Assembly (NCBI RefSeq): GCF_004028635.1
Contig: NZ_RQJW01000008.1
Span: forward strand, 410,996-474,995
Source of the DNA: Streptomyces cyaneus
Lineage (GTDB): Bacteria; Actinomycetota; Actinomycetes; Streptomycetales; Streptomycetaceae
Direction of reading: 5' to 3'
DNA length: 64,000 bases
Positions within the stretch are counted from its first letter, which is position 1. Each line of letters begins with the position of its first letter. Below, one piece after another: positions 16,244-24,998 of this stretch. Below the pieces are notes generated by a model. It had not been told where the DNA came from. It searched no databases and worked only from the letters and a program-made list of their open reading frames with translations. The position numbers were made by a program, and so were the translations under genes.

Positions 16244-17611
16244 TTACAGCACCTCGACCCCGGGCCGGAAGATCCGCCCCCGGGTGTCGAACAGCAGCCG
16301 GGCCGCGTCGCCGAGGGCCGGCAGGTCGTAGGCCGAGTGGTCCTGGAGCAGGATCGTCAGGTCGTACTCGCGCACCGCCGCCATGACGTCGTCGACGCGC
16401 GGGACGCTCACCCCGTCCACGGCCCACAGCCGTACGTTCGGGTCGTGGAAGGAGATCTCGGCCTCCCGCTCCCGCAGCAGCCGTGCCACCGGCACCGCCG
16501 GTGACTCCCGCTGGTCGGCCACGTCCGGCTTGTAGGTGACCCCGAGCAGCAGTACCCGGGAGCCGTGCAGCGGCCGGCCGGCGTGGTTGAGGAGGTCCTG
16601 GGCGCGGCGCACGACGTACTCCGGCATCCGCCGGTTGATCTCCTGGGCGAGTTCGACGAACCGGAACTCGTAGCCGAGCGACGAACGCACCTTGTAGGAA
16701 AGGTAGTTGGGGTCGATGGGGATGCAGTGTCCGCCGACTCCGGGACTGGGCCGGAACGCCTGGAACCCGAAAGGCTTCGTGGCGGCGCAGCGGATCGCGT
16801 CCCACAGGTCGACGTGCAACTCGTGGCTGATGACGGCGAGTTCGTTGACCAGGGCGATGTTGACGTGCCGGTAGGTGTTCTCCAGCAGCTTGGCCATCTC
16901 GGCCTCGCGGGTGCCCTTCGCCTGGACGACGGTGTCGACGAGCTTGCCGTAGAAGGCGACGGCGCGCGCCGCGCAGGACGGGGTGCAGCCGCCGACCACC
17001 TTCGGCGTGGTGCGCAGCCCGTGCGCCGTGTTGCCGGGGTCGATGCGTTCGGGCGAGAAGGCCAGCGCGAAGTCCACGCCCGCCCGTAGCCCCGACTCCT
17101 CCAGGAGCGGCCGCAGAACCTCCTCGGTGGTTCCCGGATAGGTGGTCGACTCCAGCACCACCAGCTGTCCGGGCCGCAGCCGGTCCGCCACCATCCGCGT
17201 GGCCGAGGTGACCGCGCCGAGGTCGGGCCCGCCGTCCTTGCCGAGCGGGGTCGGCACACAGATGACCACGGTCTGCGCCCGGGCCAGACAGGCGGCGTCC
17301 GTGGACGCGGTGAACCCGCCTGCCCGCATCCGCAGGACGTCGTCGTCGGAGACGTCGTCGACATGGGAGTGCCCGGTGTTGAGCGCCTCCACCACGCGGG
17401 GATCGCGGTCAAGGCCGACGACCCTCAGGCCGACCGACGCCGCCTCACGCGCGAGCGGCAGTCCGACGTAGCCGAGCCCGATCACCGCCAGATCGACGTG
17501 ATCGGGCCGTTCTGCTTCCCCGAGCGGTTCGCTCTCTTCCCCGAGCGGTTCGCTCTCTTCCCCGAGTGGTTCGCTCGCTTCCCCGAGCGGTCCGGTCTGG
17601 TCCACCTGCAT
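16244..17611 (-). CDS. wecC: UDP-N-acetyl-D-mannosamine dehydrogenase (nucleotide-sugar dehydrogenase)
   Basis: A 455-residue UDP-glucose/UDP-ManNAc dehydrogenase family enzyme. NAD binding is by VIGLGYVGLPLA (about 43-54). The catalytic cysteine is Cys296 in GVGGHCIPIDPNYLSYK. The C-terminal domain has LLGVTYKPDVADQRESPA. It oxidises UDP-ManNAc to UDP-ManNAcA in two NAD-dependent steps. The epimerase supplying UDP-ManNAc is encoded in the same locus (19180), which supports this specificity. The N-terminus carries an unusual linker of repeated GEESEPL heptads (residues 9-32) before the Rossmann fold. The gene sits 6 bp downstream of the GT4 gene stop. Confidence 0.88.
   Translation of the reverse strand: MQVDQTGPLGEASEPLGEESEPLGEESEPLGEAERPDHVDLAVIGLGYVGLPLAREAASVGLRVVGLDRDPRVVEALNTGHSHVDDVSDDDVLRMRAGGFTASTDAACLARAQTVVICVPTPLGKDGGPDLGAVTSATRMVADRLRPGQLVVLESTTYPGTTEEVLRPLLEESGLRAGVDFALAFSPERIDPGNTAHGLRTTPKVVGGCTPSCAARAVAFYGKLVDTVVQAKGTREAEMAKLLENTYRHVNIALVNELAVISHELHVDLWDAIRCAATKPFGFQAFRPSPGVGGHCIPIDPNYLSYKVRSSLGYEFRFVELAQEINRRMPEYVVRRAQDLLNHAGRPLHGSRVLLLGVTYKPDVADQRESPAVPVARLLREREAEISFHDPNVRLWAVDGVSVPRVDDVMAAVREYDLTILLQDHSAYDLPALGDAARLLFDTRGRIFRPGVEVL
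17518..17592. repeat. In-frame 21-bp tandem repeats in the wecC 5' end
   Basis: About three and a half copies of a 21-bp unit (GAGCGGTTCGCTCTCTTCCCC on the plus strand is one unit, lightly varied in the last copies) encode repeated acidic GEESEPL heptads. Two copies are identical. Copy number could vary without breaking the frame. Confidence 0.8.
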
Positions 17612-17617
17612 TGGGAC

Positions 17618-19096
17618 TCACCCCGCATCAAGCGCATCAAGGCATCCAAGGGCGCGGTACGCGTCACGGGTTGTGGCGGCGATCCGCTTCCAGGTGCGGT
17701 CACGCGCGACCATCGCGCGGGCGGCTGCTCCCCACTCAGAGCGCCGATTTCGACTGTAAAGGAGTATTTCCAGCTCATCAGCCCAGGAATGTGGCGATCC
17801 AGGCTTGATTAACTGTCCGTTAACCTCCGGTTCGACCAGTTCTCGCAGTGCGGTGACGTCACTGGCGGCCACGGGGACACCGCTCGCCATCGCCTCGACC
17901 GGCTTGAGGGGGGTCACCAGGTGGCAGACGCGTTCGTCGGTGCGGGGCACCGCGAACACGTCCAACACGGCGTAGAAATCCCGCACTTGGGCGTGCGGCA
18001 CGCGACCGGTGAACAGGGCGACCCCGTTGTCCAGGCCCAGCCGGGCGGCCAGCCGCTCCAGCTCGGCGCGCTCCGGACCGTCGCCGACGATCAGCAGTCG
18101 CAGCGGGATTCCACGCCGGATCAGCTCTTCACCCGCATGGAGCAATGTGTCGATCCCCTCGTGCGGGGTGAGGCTGCCGACCGTGCCCACGACGAACTCG
18201 TCCGGCGCGATACCGAGCCGGGCCCGCACGGGCGCCCCGTCCGGCAGTGGGCCCAGGAAGTCGTCGTCCACGGCGTTGGGCACGATCAGGACCCGCTCCT
18301 CGGGCACTCCGCGGCCCACGATCTCGGCCTTCATCGCCTCGCCCAGCGTCAGCACCACATCGGCCTCACGCATGCAGAACGTCTCCAGGGCGCGCCGCGC
18401 CCGGTACGTCTCGTCGTCCCGGCTGCGGCCCGGTGCCTGTGTCAGCCACGTCTCCTCCAGGAAGCCCCGCACCTCGTAGACCACCGGCAGCCCGAAGGTC
18501 TCCCGCAGGGCGAGCGCCACGCGCCCGTTGCCGTGGTCGGACGCGGCATGCAGTACGGCGGGCCGCAGCCGCTCCACCAGTCGGGCGGCCAGTTCGGCGT
18601 TGCGCGCCAGCGCCGCCGCCTGCCCGTACGGCAGCCACAGCGGCAGCAGCCGGTGCTGCGGCACCCCGCCCACGCACTGTGACGGGCGGGCGTCCAGCAC
18701 CCCCTGGGTCACGGGGAAACCGATCCGGGTCACGACATACGGGTCCAGCCCGGCCGCCCATTGGGCCTCGGCGAGCTTCTGCGTGCGCACGGTGTAGCCG
18801 GCGTGCCGGAACGGCAGCCCGTTGGTGACCAGATGCAGCACCCGGCCCGGCACGGGGTGAAACCGGCGCCCGGTCGGCGCGGGCACCCGGGCGGCGGAGG
18901 GCGTCGCGACCGGTCCCGTGGGGCGGGCGCGTGAGGCGAGCCGCCGTTCGAGCGGCTGCAGCTCACGCCGGACGCGCCCCGGCAGCAGGCGTACGGCGAG
19001 CAGTGCCGCCCGCAGCGGGTCCTGGCGCAGTTCGCCAAGGGCTACTGAGGCGGCCAGACTGAGAGCGCGGGGGGCGTAACGGATATTGCTGTACAT
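17618..19096 (-). CDS. Glycosyltransferase family 4 protein
   Basis: A 492-residue GT-B enzyme. A basic N-terminal about 75 residues precedes VLHLVTNGLPFRHAGYTVRTQKLAEAQ, the acceptor-binding domain start, and VVYEVRGFLEETW. The donor half contains VPNAVDDDFLG, VVGTVGSLTPHEGIDTLLHA and VTPLKPVEAMASGVPVAASDV, the GT4 nucleotide-sugar site. It resembles capsular polysaccharide and exopolysaccharide mannosyl/ManNAc transferases. The ATG at 19096 lacks a clear ribosome binding site. It is the first gene of the leftward glycan operon, 83 bp from the divergent epimerase gene. Confidence 0.85.
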   Translation of the reverse strand: MYSNIRYAPRALSLAASVALGELRQDPLRAALLAVRLLPGRVRRELQPLERRLASRARPTGPVATPSAARVPAPTGRRFHPVPGRVLHLVTNGLPFRHAGYTVRTQKLAEAQWAAGLDPYVVTRIGFPVTQGVLDARPSQCVGGVPQHRLLPLWLPYGQAAALARNAELAARLVERLRPAVLHAASDHGNGRVALALRETFGLPVVYEVRGFLEETWLTQAPGRSRDDETYRARRALETFCMREADVVLTLGEAMKAEIVGRGVPEERVLIVPNAVDDDFLGPLPDGAPVRARLGIAPDEFVVGTVGSLTPHEGIDTLLHAGEELIRRGIPLRLLIVGDGPERAELERLAARLGLDNGVALFTGRVPHAQVRDFYAVLDVFAVPRTDERVCHLVTPLKPVEAMASGVPVAASDVTALRELVEPEVNGQLIKPGSPHSWADELEILLYSRNRRSEWGAAARAMVARDRTWKRIAATTRDAYRALGCLDALDAG

Positions 19097-19179
19097 ATCG
19101 CCAAGGTAGGTCGCCAGGGCGGCCACGGCCCGGCAGGGGCAAGCGCATGCAGCGTGCCCCGGAGGCGGAGGCAACATCA
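19097..19179. promoter_or_regulatory. Divergent control region at the centre of the glycan locus
   Basis: These 83 bp separate the leftward GT4/wecC/GT4 genes from the rightward wecB operon, so both promoters must lie here or within the first codons. The right side holds the wecB ribosome binding site GGAGGCGGAGG. No convincing -10/-35 boxes or dyads are visible. Confidence 0.45.
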
Positions 19180-20268
19180 ATGAACGGCTGCGTACTCCAT
19201 GTGGTCGGCACCCGGCCCAACTTCGTCAAGGCCGCGCCCGTCGTCGCCGCCCTCGGCGCGGCGGGCTGCGACCAGGTGCTCGTCCACACCGGACAGCACT
19301 ACGACGAGCGGATGTCGGACATCTTCTTCCGGCAACTGGGCCTGCCCGAACCCGACACCGACCTCGGCGTCGGCTCCGGCAGCCACGCCCGGCAGATCGC
19401 CGACCTGCTGGTGGCCCTGGAGGCCGAACTGACGGCCCGAGCACCCGCGCTGGTCGCCGTGTACGGCGATGTGAACTCGACGCTGGCCGCCGCGCTCGTC
19501 GCCGCCAGGCTGGGCGTCCCGGTGGCGCACGTCGAGGCCGGGCTGCGCAGCTTCGACATGACGATGCCGGAGGAGGCCAACCGGCGTCTGGTCGACCAGC
19601 TGGCGGAGCTGTTGTTCGTCACCAGCCCCGAGGCCGTCGGCCACCTCGCCCGCGAGGGGATCGCCGCCGAGCGGGTGCACTTCGTCGGCAACCCGATGAT
19701 CGACACCCTGCTCACCCATATGGAGCACTTCGACCCGGTGGCCGCCCGTGCCGCCCACCGACTGCCCGAGCGCTACGGCGTCGTCACCCTGCACCGGCCC
19801 GCCAACGTCGACGACCCGCAGGCCGCCCGGGCCGCCGCCCGCGTCCTGGCCGAGGCCGCCCGCCATCTCGACCTGGCCGTACCGCTGCACCCGCGCGGCC
19901 GGGCGGCCCTGAGCGCGGCGGGCCTCGCGGACGCACCGGGCGTCCACCTCCTCGACCCGCTCGGCTACGTCGAGTTCATGAGCCTCGTACGTGGAGCCGC
20001 CGTGGTGATCACCGACTCGGGCGGCGTACAGGAGGAGACGACCGTGTTGGGTGTGCCGTGCCTGACCCTGCGCACGACGACCGAACGCCCGGTCACGGTG
20101 ACCCACGGCACCAACCGGCTCGTCACCCATGGGGAGTTGGTGCCGGTGCTGCGCAAGCTGCTGGACGGCGGGGGAGCGGCGTCCGCGGAGGGACCGCCCC
20201 TGTGGGACGGCCGGGCGGGCGGCCGGATCGCCCGGGTCATCACCGCGTGGCTGGAGCGCCATGGCTGA
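19180..20268 (+). CDS. wecB: UDP-N-acetylglucosamine 2-epimerase (non-hydrolysing)
   Basis: A 362-residue enzyme with all family landmarks: HVVGTRPNFVKAAPVVAAL, HTGQHYDERMSDIFF, VEAGLRSFDMTMPEEANR, FVGNPMIDTLL, TLHRPANVD and ITDSGGVQEET (UDP site). It converts UDP-GlcNAc to UDP-ManNAc in the cytoplasm, feeding the dehydrogenase encoded on the other side of the divergent promoter. ATG 19180 is preceded by GGAGGCGGAGG at 8 nt. It overlaps the methyltransferase gene by 8 bp. Confidence 0.93.
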   Translation: MNGCVLHVVGTRPNFVKAAPVVAALGAAGCDQVLVHTGQHYDERMSDIFFRQLGLPEPDTDLGVGSGSHARQIADLLVALEAELTARAPALVAVYGDVNSTLAAALVAARLGVPVAHVEAGLRSFDMTMPEEANRRLVDQLAELLFVTSPEAVGHLAREGIAAERVHFVGNPMIDTLLTHMEHFDPVAARAAHRLPERYGVVTLHRPANVDDPQAARAAARVLAEAARHLDLAVPLHPRGRAALSAAGLADAPGVHLLDPLGYVEFMSLVRGAAVVITDSGGVQEETTVLGVPCLTLRTTTERPVTVTHGTNRLVTHGELVPVLRKLLDGGGAASAEGPPLWDGRAGGRIARVITAWLERHG

Positions 20269-20941
20269 CGACACGCGGACCGGGGTCGCCGAGCGGACGC
20301 CTCAGGCCTACTGGGACACCCGCCACGCCGACCACGACGACCTGGCCTCCGGCGGGCACATCGGGCTCGACCGGCCGGGCAACGAGATCTTCTACGCCCA
20401 GCGGCTCGGCACGCTGCTCTCCCTCATCGGCGACCTGTCCAGCCCCGCCGCCCCGCTGTTCGTCCTCGACGCCGGCTGTGGCAAGGGGTACTTCGCCCGC
20501 GCCCTGGCCCGCTGCGGCCATCGGGTCGACGCCTTCGACATCAGCCCGGCCGCCGTCGAGCACGCCCGCGCCGAGGCCGGCGGCCCGCGCTACGCCGTCG
20601 CCGCGCTCGACGAGTGGCGCAGCCCGTGGCCGTACGACATCGTGGTCTGCGTGGACGTCCTGTTCCATGTACTGGACGACCAGGCGTGGGCGGCCGGTCT
20701 GCGCAACATGGCCTCCCTCATCCGCGTGACCGGCCGCCTGATCGCCACCGACATCGTCACCGATATCGCCGCCGACGAGGCCACCGCCGAGCGCACGACC
20801 CACGGCGCCCGCATCGTGCACCGCCCGATCGCCGCCTACCGCGCCGAACTCGAGCCGCTCGGCCTGCGGCACACCCTCTCCAGGCCGTACGGCTTCCGGG
20901 AGAACCGGGTCGGCTTCCACGTCTTCACGAGGATCCGCTGA
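20261..20941 (+). CDS. Class I SAM-dependent methyltransferase
   Basis: A 226-residue methyltransferase. Motif I is VLDAGCGKGYFARALA (about 68-83), followed by the acidic end of strand 2 (DAFDIS) and VVCVDVLFHVLDD as motif IV. GRLIATDIVTD resembles motif VI. Within the glycan locus it may cap or modify a sugar or a lipid carrier (inference from context). It overlaps wecB by 8 bp, and its TGA shares one base with the next ATG. Confidence 0.85.
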   Translation: MADDTRTGVAERTPQAYWDTRHADHDDLASGGHIGLDRPGNEIFYAQRLGTLLSLIGDLSSPAAPLFVLDAGCGKGYFARALARCGHRVDAFDISPAAVEHARAEAGGPRYAVAALDEWRSPWPYDIVVCVDVLFHVLDDQAWAAGLRNMASLIRVTGRLIATDIVTDIAADEATAERTTHGARIVHRPIAAYRAELEPLGLRHTLSRPYGFRENRVGFHVFTRIR

Positions 20942-22752
20942 TGCGCCTGACCGACCTGCTCCATCCGCACCTCGACGGCGTCACGACCGTGGTGGACGCG
21001 ACCCGCGGCGGCCTGAGCCTGGAGCCCTACCTGCACCTGCCGCCGGGCGTCGCCCTGCGCGAGGACGACGAACAGCCCGTCGCCGAGGGGGAGTTGGCCC
21101 TCCTCTCGTACGGGCCCGACGCCGAGCTGCACGGAAGCGAGGACGCCTGTCGTGCCGTACTGGCACGCATGCGGCCCGGGGCGCGCGGGCTGATCGTGCT
21201 CGGTCACCGCGCATCCGAGCTCCCCTACCACCGGCTGCTCGACCATCTCGTGGCCCACCGCTGCCAGGTCCTGCGCGCGGCACCCCTCGACTACGTCCAT
21301 CTGCACGCGGGCGCGGTCATCGCGCGCACCGACGAGCTCCTGCCGCCGCACGACTTCTTCGGCCGGCCCGTCCCCGCCGACGGCCACGCCACGGCGCTGC
21401 GGATCGCCGACGAGTACGTCTTCGCCGACCTCGCCTCCCGGTCCCTGCGCGCCCGGGTGCTGGATCTGGAACGGACCGTCGAGGAGGCGGAACGCACCCG
21501 GGGTGCGGCCGGGCAGGACGGGCTCGCCGAGCGGCTCGCCGCCGCCGTACGGGAGAAGGATCAGCTCGCCGCCGCGCTGCGGGCCGCCCGGGACCGGGTC
21601 GAGGTGCTGCGGGCGCGCGTGGCCATGCTGGAGGGCTCGACCTCGCTGCGGGTGGGAAAGGCGCTGGTGACGGCCGCGCGCTCGCCGAAGCGGGGCGCGG
21701 TCAGGCTGCCGGGGGAGTTGTACGGACTGTGGCGCGGGCGGCGGCGCTCGGCCGGGCCGGTGTCCGGGAGTGCGCCGAAGGACGGGGTCGCCGAGCCGGA
21801 CGCGCCCATGGACGGCCGTTTCCACCTCGCCCATCGCGCCCTGACGGTGGCACCCCGCGACCGCCTCGTCGTCGCCGGTGTCCTCACCCCCGCCACCGCT
21901 GAGGACTTCGCGGCGGACGTGGTCGTGAACCGGTTGCTGCCGCACGACGGACGGCTGCTCGTGCAGCGCACCGACCCGGATGTGCTCGTCGTGCAGCTGA
22001 GCGCCTGCACGGGCGACGGTCCCTGGTCGCTCACCGGCACCGGGCTCGCCCCGGATCTGGACCGCACGCTCGCCGAACTGCTCGCCGAGACAAGGGCGTT
22101 GGGGCGGTCGGCCGTGCTGTGGCGGGACGGTCCCCCGTCCGCCGCGCCGGGGCTCGCCCGGCTCGCCTGGGACTCCGTCGTCGACGCGGACACCGGAGTA
22201 CGGCTCGGCCGGCTCGACCCGGTCGCGGAAGGGCGGGAGCGGCTGCGCGAGCTGTTCCGGGCGGACAGCACACGGGTACGGCTCTCCCGGCTGGCGCGCC
22301 TGGCCGGGGCCCCGGATCCACTGGACGAGCGGCGCGTCGCCGTCCTCGCCGCGCCCCGGGACCGCACCGACGTCGCCCGCCTCGTCGGGCAGGTGCTCGG
22401 CCAGCTGCACCGCCCGGTCGAGGTCGTCGTACCCGACCCGGCGGGACTCGACGAACTCACCGCCGCCGGAGTGACCGTGCGCCGAGGGCAGCCCCTGGCG
22501 CCCTGGGTCGCCGACTGGACGGACCTCACCGAGGACCGGCCGGACACCCTGCTGCTCGATCTGATGTGCGCCCAGGAGTACTCCGGCGCCGACGCGGTGG
22601 GCCACACGCCGACCGCCGACGACTACGTGTTCGTACCGTCGCTTCGACCACTGCTGGTACGCCGGTCACTGCACATGTCCGGTACGGGGCCTGGACGTTG
22701 GGCCGGTCAGGGACACCGTCTGTTCGCCGTGCGCGGGAAGGAGCCGTCATGA
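20941..22752 (+). CDS. Uncharacterised coiled-coil protein of the glycan locus
   Basis: A 603-residue protein that I do not recognise as a named family. Residues 1-125 look like a degenerate methyltransferase or sugar-locus domain (ELALLSYGPDAELHGS, ARGLIVLGHRASELPYHRLL). About 170-235 is a charged coiled coil (RARVLDLERTVEEAERTR, LAERLAAAVREKDQLAAALRAA). It ends in the STSLRVGKALVTAARSP motif that often closes coiled coils attached to glycosyltransferases. The C-terminal 310 residues show alternating strands and helices without a recognisable donor site. It could be a chain-length or scaffold partner of the neighbouring transferases. Start and stop overlap both neighbours (1 and 4 bp). Confidence 0.65.
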   Translation: MRLTDLLHPHLDGVTTVVDATRGGLSLEPYLHLPPGVALREDDEQPVAEGELALLSYGPDAELHGSEDACRAVLARMRPGARGLIVLGHRASELPYHRLLDHLVAHRCQVLRAAPLDYVHLHAGAVIARTDELLPPHDFFGRPVPADGHATALRIADEYVFADLASRSLRARVLDLERTVEEAERTRGAAGQDGLAERLAAAVREKDQLAAALRAARDRVEVLRARVAMLEGSTSLRVGKALVTAARSPKRGAVRLPGELYGLWRGRRRSAGPVSGSAPKDGVAEPDAPMDGRFHLAHRALTVAPRDRLVVAGVLTPATAEDFAADVVVNRLLPHDGRLLVQRTDPDVLVVQLSACTGDGPWSLTGTGLAPDLDRTLAELLAETRALGRSAVLWRDGPPSAAPGLARLAWDSVVDADTGVRLGRLDPVAEGRERLRELFRADSTRVRLSRLARLAGAPDPLDERRVAVLAAPRDRTDVARLVGQVLGQLHRPVEVVVPDPAGLDELTAAGVTVRRGQPLAPWVADWTDLTEDRPDTLLLDLMCAQEYSGADAVGHTPTADDYVFVPSLRPLLVRRSLHMSGTGPGRWAGQGHRLFAVRGKEPS

Positions 22753-24932
22753 GCCGTACGCTGCGGGCGCTCGTCTACGGCGACGTGGACCTCAACCTCA
22801 TCGACGGCTCCGCCGTGTGGGCGCAGTCGACGGTGCAGGCCCTGTCCCGGGCGGGCTGCGACAGCCGACTCGTCCTCAAGTCCCCGGTCCGGACGGGCCG
22901 GTTGACCGATCCGCTGGCCGAGCTGCCCGGAGTCACCCTGGTGCACCCGCACGAGGAGCGGCTGCTGCCGGGCCTCGCCGACCGGCCCATGTCGCCGGTA
23001 CAGGCCGCGCAGGTGCTCACCCGGCTCGACGAGGACGAACCCTGCGACCTGCTGGTGCTGCGCGGCCGGCGGCTGGTCACGCGGATCGTGGCCGACGGAC
23101 GGTTCGACGGGCGGATCTGGGCCTACCTCACCGACATCCCGCAATCTGCCGCCGAGATGACCGAGGCGGCCCGCGCGGAACTCGCCCTCATCGCCGAGGC
23201 CTCGCAGCGACTCCTGTGCCAGACCGAGGAGTTGCGCTGCTTCCTGGAGACCTGGGTGCCCGAAGCCTGCGGCAAGTGCGTGCTCAGCCCCCCTGCGGTG
23301 CCCGAGCCCGGATTCCCGCTGCCGGACCGGGACGGGCCGCACGATCCGCTGCGGCTCGTCTACACCGGCAAGTTCGCACCCCGCTGGAACACCCTGCCCA
23401 TGACCCGGCTGCCGGAGCTGCTCGCCGAGCGAGGCGTCCCCGCCGAACTGCACACCGTCGGCGACAAGATCCACGACGACGCCGCCCACCCCGACTTCCA
23501 GGCCGACATGGCGCGGGCCCTGGCCGGCACCCGGGGCGTCCACCACCACGGCGGACAGCCGCGCGAGGAGGCCATGCACATCGCCGCGGACTGCGACGTG
23601 GGCCTCGGCTGGCGCGACCCGGAGCTCGACTCCAGCCTCGAACTGTCCACCAAAGTCCTGGAGTTCGGGGCGCTGGGCCTGCCCGTGGTCCTCAACCGCA
23701 CCCCGGCGCACGAGGCGTTGCTCGGCACCGACTATCCGCTCTTCGTGCCCGGACGCGCCGGACTCGACGACGCCGCCGAAGCCGTCGCGCGGGTCGCGCG
23801 CGAGCCGGAGGCGCGGCGCCTCGCGGCCGACCGCTGCCGCGAGGCCGCCCGCCACCACACCCTCGACGGAGCGGCCGCCCGCTGGCGCGCCCACCTCGAC
23901 CGGGCCTTCCCGACCGCACCCACCGAGGTGACCGCCCGCAGCCGACCCCTGCGCGTGGGAGTCGCCGGCCACGACCTGAAGTTCCTCACCCGGCTGCTCG
24001 ACCACTTCCGCTCGCTGCCCGGTCTGGAGGTACGGGTGGACGCCTGGTCGGCACTGTCCCGCCATGACCCGGACGCGAGCCGTGAGCTCGCCGACTGGGC
24101 GGACGTGGTGGTCGTCGAGTGGTGCGGTCCGGCCGCCGTCTGGTACAGCCGCCACAAGCGGCGCGGCAGCCGGCTCGTCGTACGGCTGCACCGCTTCGAA
24201 CTGGACGCCCCCTGGCCCCAGCAGGTCGACATCGACGCCGTCGACCGGGTGGTGTGCGTCAGCCCGTACTACGCCCGCCGCACCCGCGAGCACACCGGCT
24301 GGCCCGCCTCCAAGGTCGTGGTCGTCCCCAACTGGGTCGACACCGACCAGCTCGACCGCCCGAAGGCACCGGGCGCCCACCACCGCCTCGGCATGATCGG
24401 CATCGCCCCCAGCCGCAAACGCCTCGACCTCGGCCTCGACGTACTGGAGGCGCTGCGCGCCCGGGACCGGCGCTGGCACCTGTCGGTCAAGTCCAAGCCG
24501 CCCTGGGAGTACTGGTGGATCTGGAACAAGCCCGAGGAACGTGCGCACTACGACGCCGTACTGCGCCGTATGCAGACCTCGCCGCTCCTCGAAGGTGCCG
24601 TCGTCTTCGACACGTTCGGGCCGGACGTGGCGGGCTGGCTGCGGCGGGTCGGGCATGTGCTGTCCACCAGCGACGACGAGAGCTTCCACCTCGCGCCCGC
24701 CGAGGGGATGGCCTCCGGCGCCGTGCCCGCACTGCTGCCGTGGCCCGGGGCGGACGAGATCTACGACCGACGGTGGATCCACGACAGCCCCGAGGCGATG
24801 GCCGAGGCGATCGCCGAGCTCGGGGAGGACGGCTGGCGCTCCGCCGCCGAGCTGGCCCGCACCCAGGTACGCGAGGGCTTTTCCCTGGACCGGGTCGCCG
24901 AGACCTGGACGGAGCTGCTCGTGACGGGATGA
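22749..24932 (+). CDS. Twin-domain glycosyltransferase (two GT4/GT-B modules fused)
   Basis: A 727-residue protein with two consecutive GT-B-like units. Unit 1 (about 1-395) has ALVYGDVDLNLIDGSAVWAQ, RLVYTGKFAPRWNTLPM and STKVLEFGALGLPVVLNRTPAHEALLG (donor site). Unit 2 (about 400-727) begins RPLRVGVAGHDLKFLTRLLDHF and has VVVEWCGPAAVWYS, VPNWVDTDQLD, GMIGIAPSRKRLDLGLDVLEAL and HLAPAEGMASGAVPALLPWPGADEIYD. Both donor-site regions look intact, so it may add two sugars in succession. It ends the rightward glycan operon and is followed at once by a strong hairpin terminator. Confidence 0.8.
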   Translation: MSRTLRALVYGDVDLNLIDGSAVWAQSTVQALSRAGCDSRLVLKSPVRTGRLTDPLAELPGVTLVHPHEERLLPGLADRPMSPVQAAQVLTRLDEDEPCDLLVLRGRRLVTRIVADGRFDGRIWAYLTDIPQSAAEMTEAARAELALIAEASQRLLCQTEELRCFLETWVPEACGKCVLSPPAVPEPGFPLPDRDGPHDPLRLVYTGKFAPRWNTLPMTRLPELLAERGVPAELHTVGDKIHDDAAHPDFQADMARALAGTRGVHHHGGQPREEAMHIAADCDVGLGWRDPELDSSLELSTKVLEFGALGLPVVLNRTPAHEALLGTDYPLFVPGRAGLDDAAEAVARVAREPEARRLAADRCREAARHHTLDGAAARWRAHLDRAFPTAPTEVTARSRPLRVGVAGHDLKFLTRLLDHFRSLPGLEVRVDAWSALSRHDPDASRELADWADVVVVEWCGPAAVWYSRHKRRGSRLVVRLHRFELDAPWPQQVDIDAVDRVVCVSPYYARRTREHTGWPASKVVVVPNWVDTDQLDRPKAPGAHHRLGMIGIAPSRKRLDLGLDVLEALRARDRRWHLSVKSKPPWEYWWIWNKPEERAHYDAVLRRMQTSPLLEGAVVFDTFGPDVAGWLRRVGHVLSTSDDESFHLAPAEGMASGAVPALLPWPGADEIYDRRWIHDSPEAMAEAIAELGEDGWRSAAELARTQVREGFSLDRVAETWTELLVTG

Positions 24933-24934
24933 TG

Positions 24935-24974
24935 CCCGAGTCCCCGGAGCCTTCGCGGCGTCCGGGGACTCGGG
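24935..24974. terminator. Perfect 14-bp stem terminator
   Basis: CCCGAGTCCCCGGA (24935-24948) pairs perfectly with TCCGGGGACTCGGG (24961-24974) around a 12-nt loop. It begins two bases after the stop of the twin glycosyltransferase gene and lies 24 bp before the 3' end of the convergent MFS gene, so it can serve both. No U-tract, as usual in streptomycetes. Confidence 0.85.
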
Positions 24975-24998
24975 AGTTCGTGCAGGATCAGCGCCGGA

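Noticed and set aside
12650..24932. An antibiotic biosynthetic gene cluster
   Set aside because: Glycosyltransferases and sugar enzymes are present but there is no PKS, NRPS, terpene or RiPP core enzyme and no self-resistance exporter. Surface glycan synthesis fits better.
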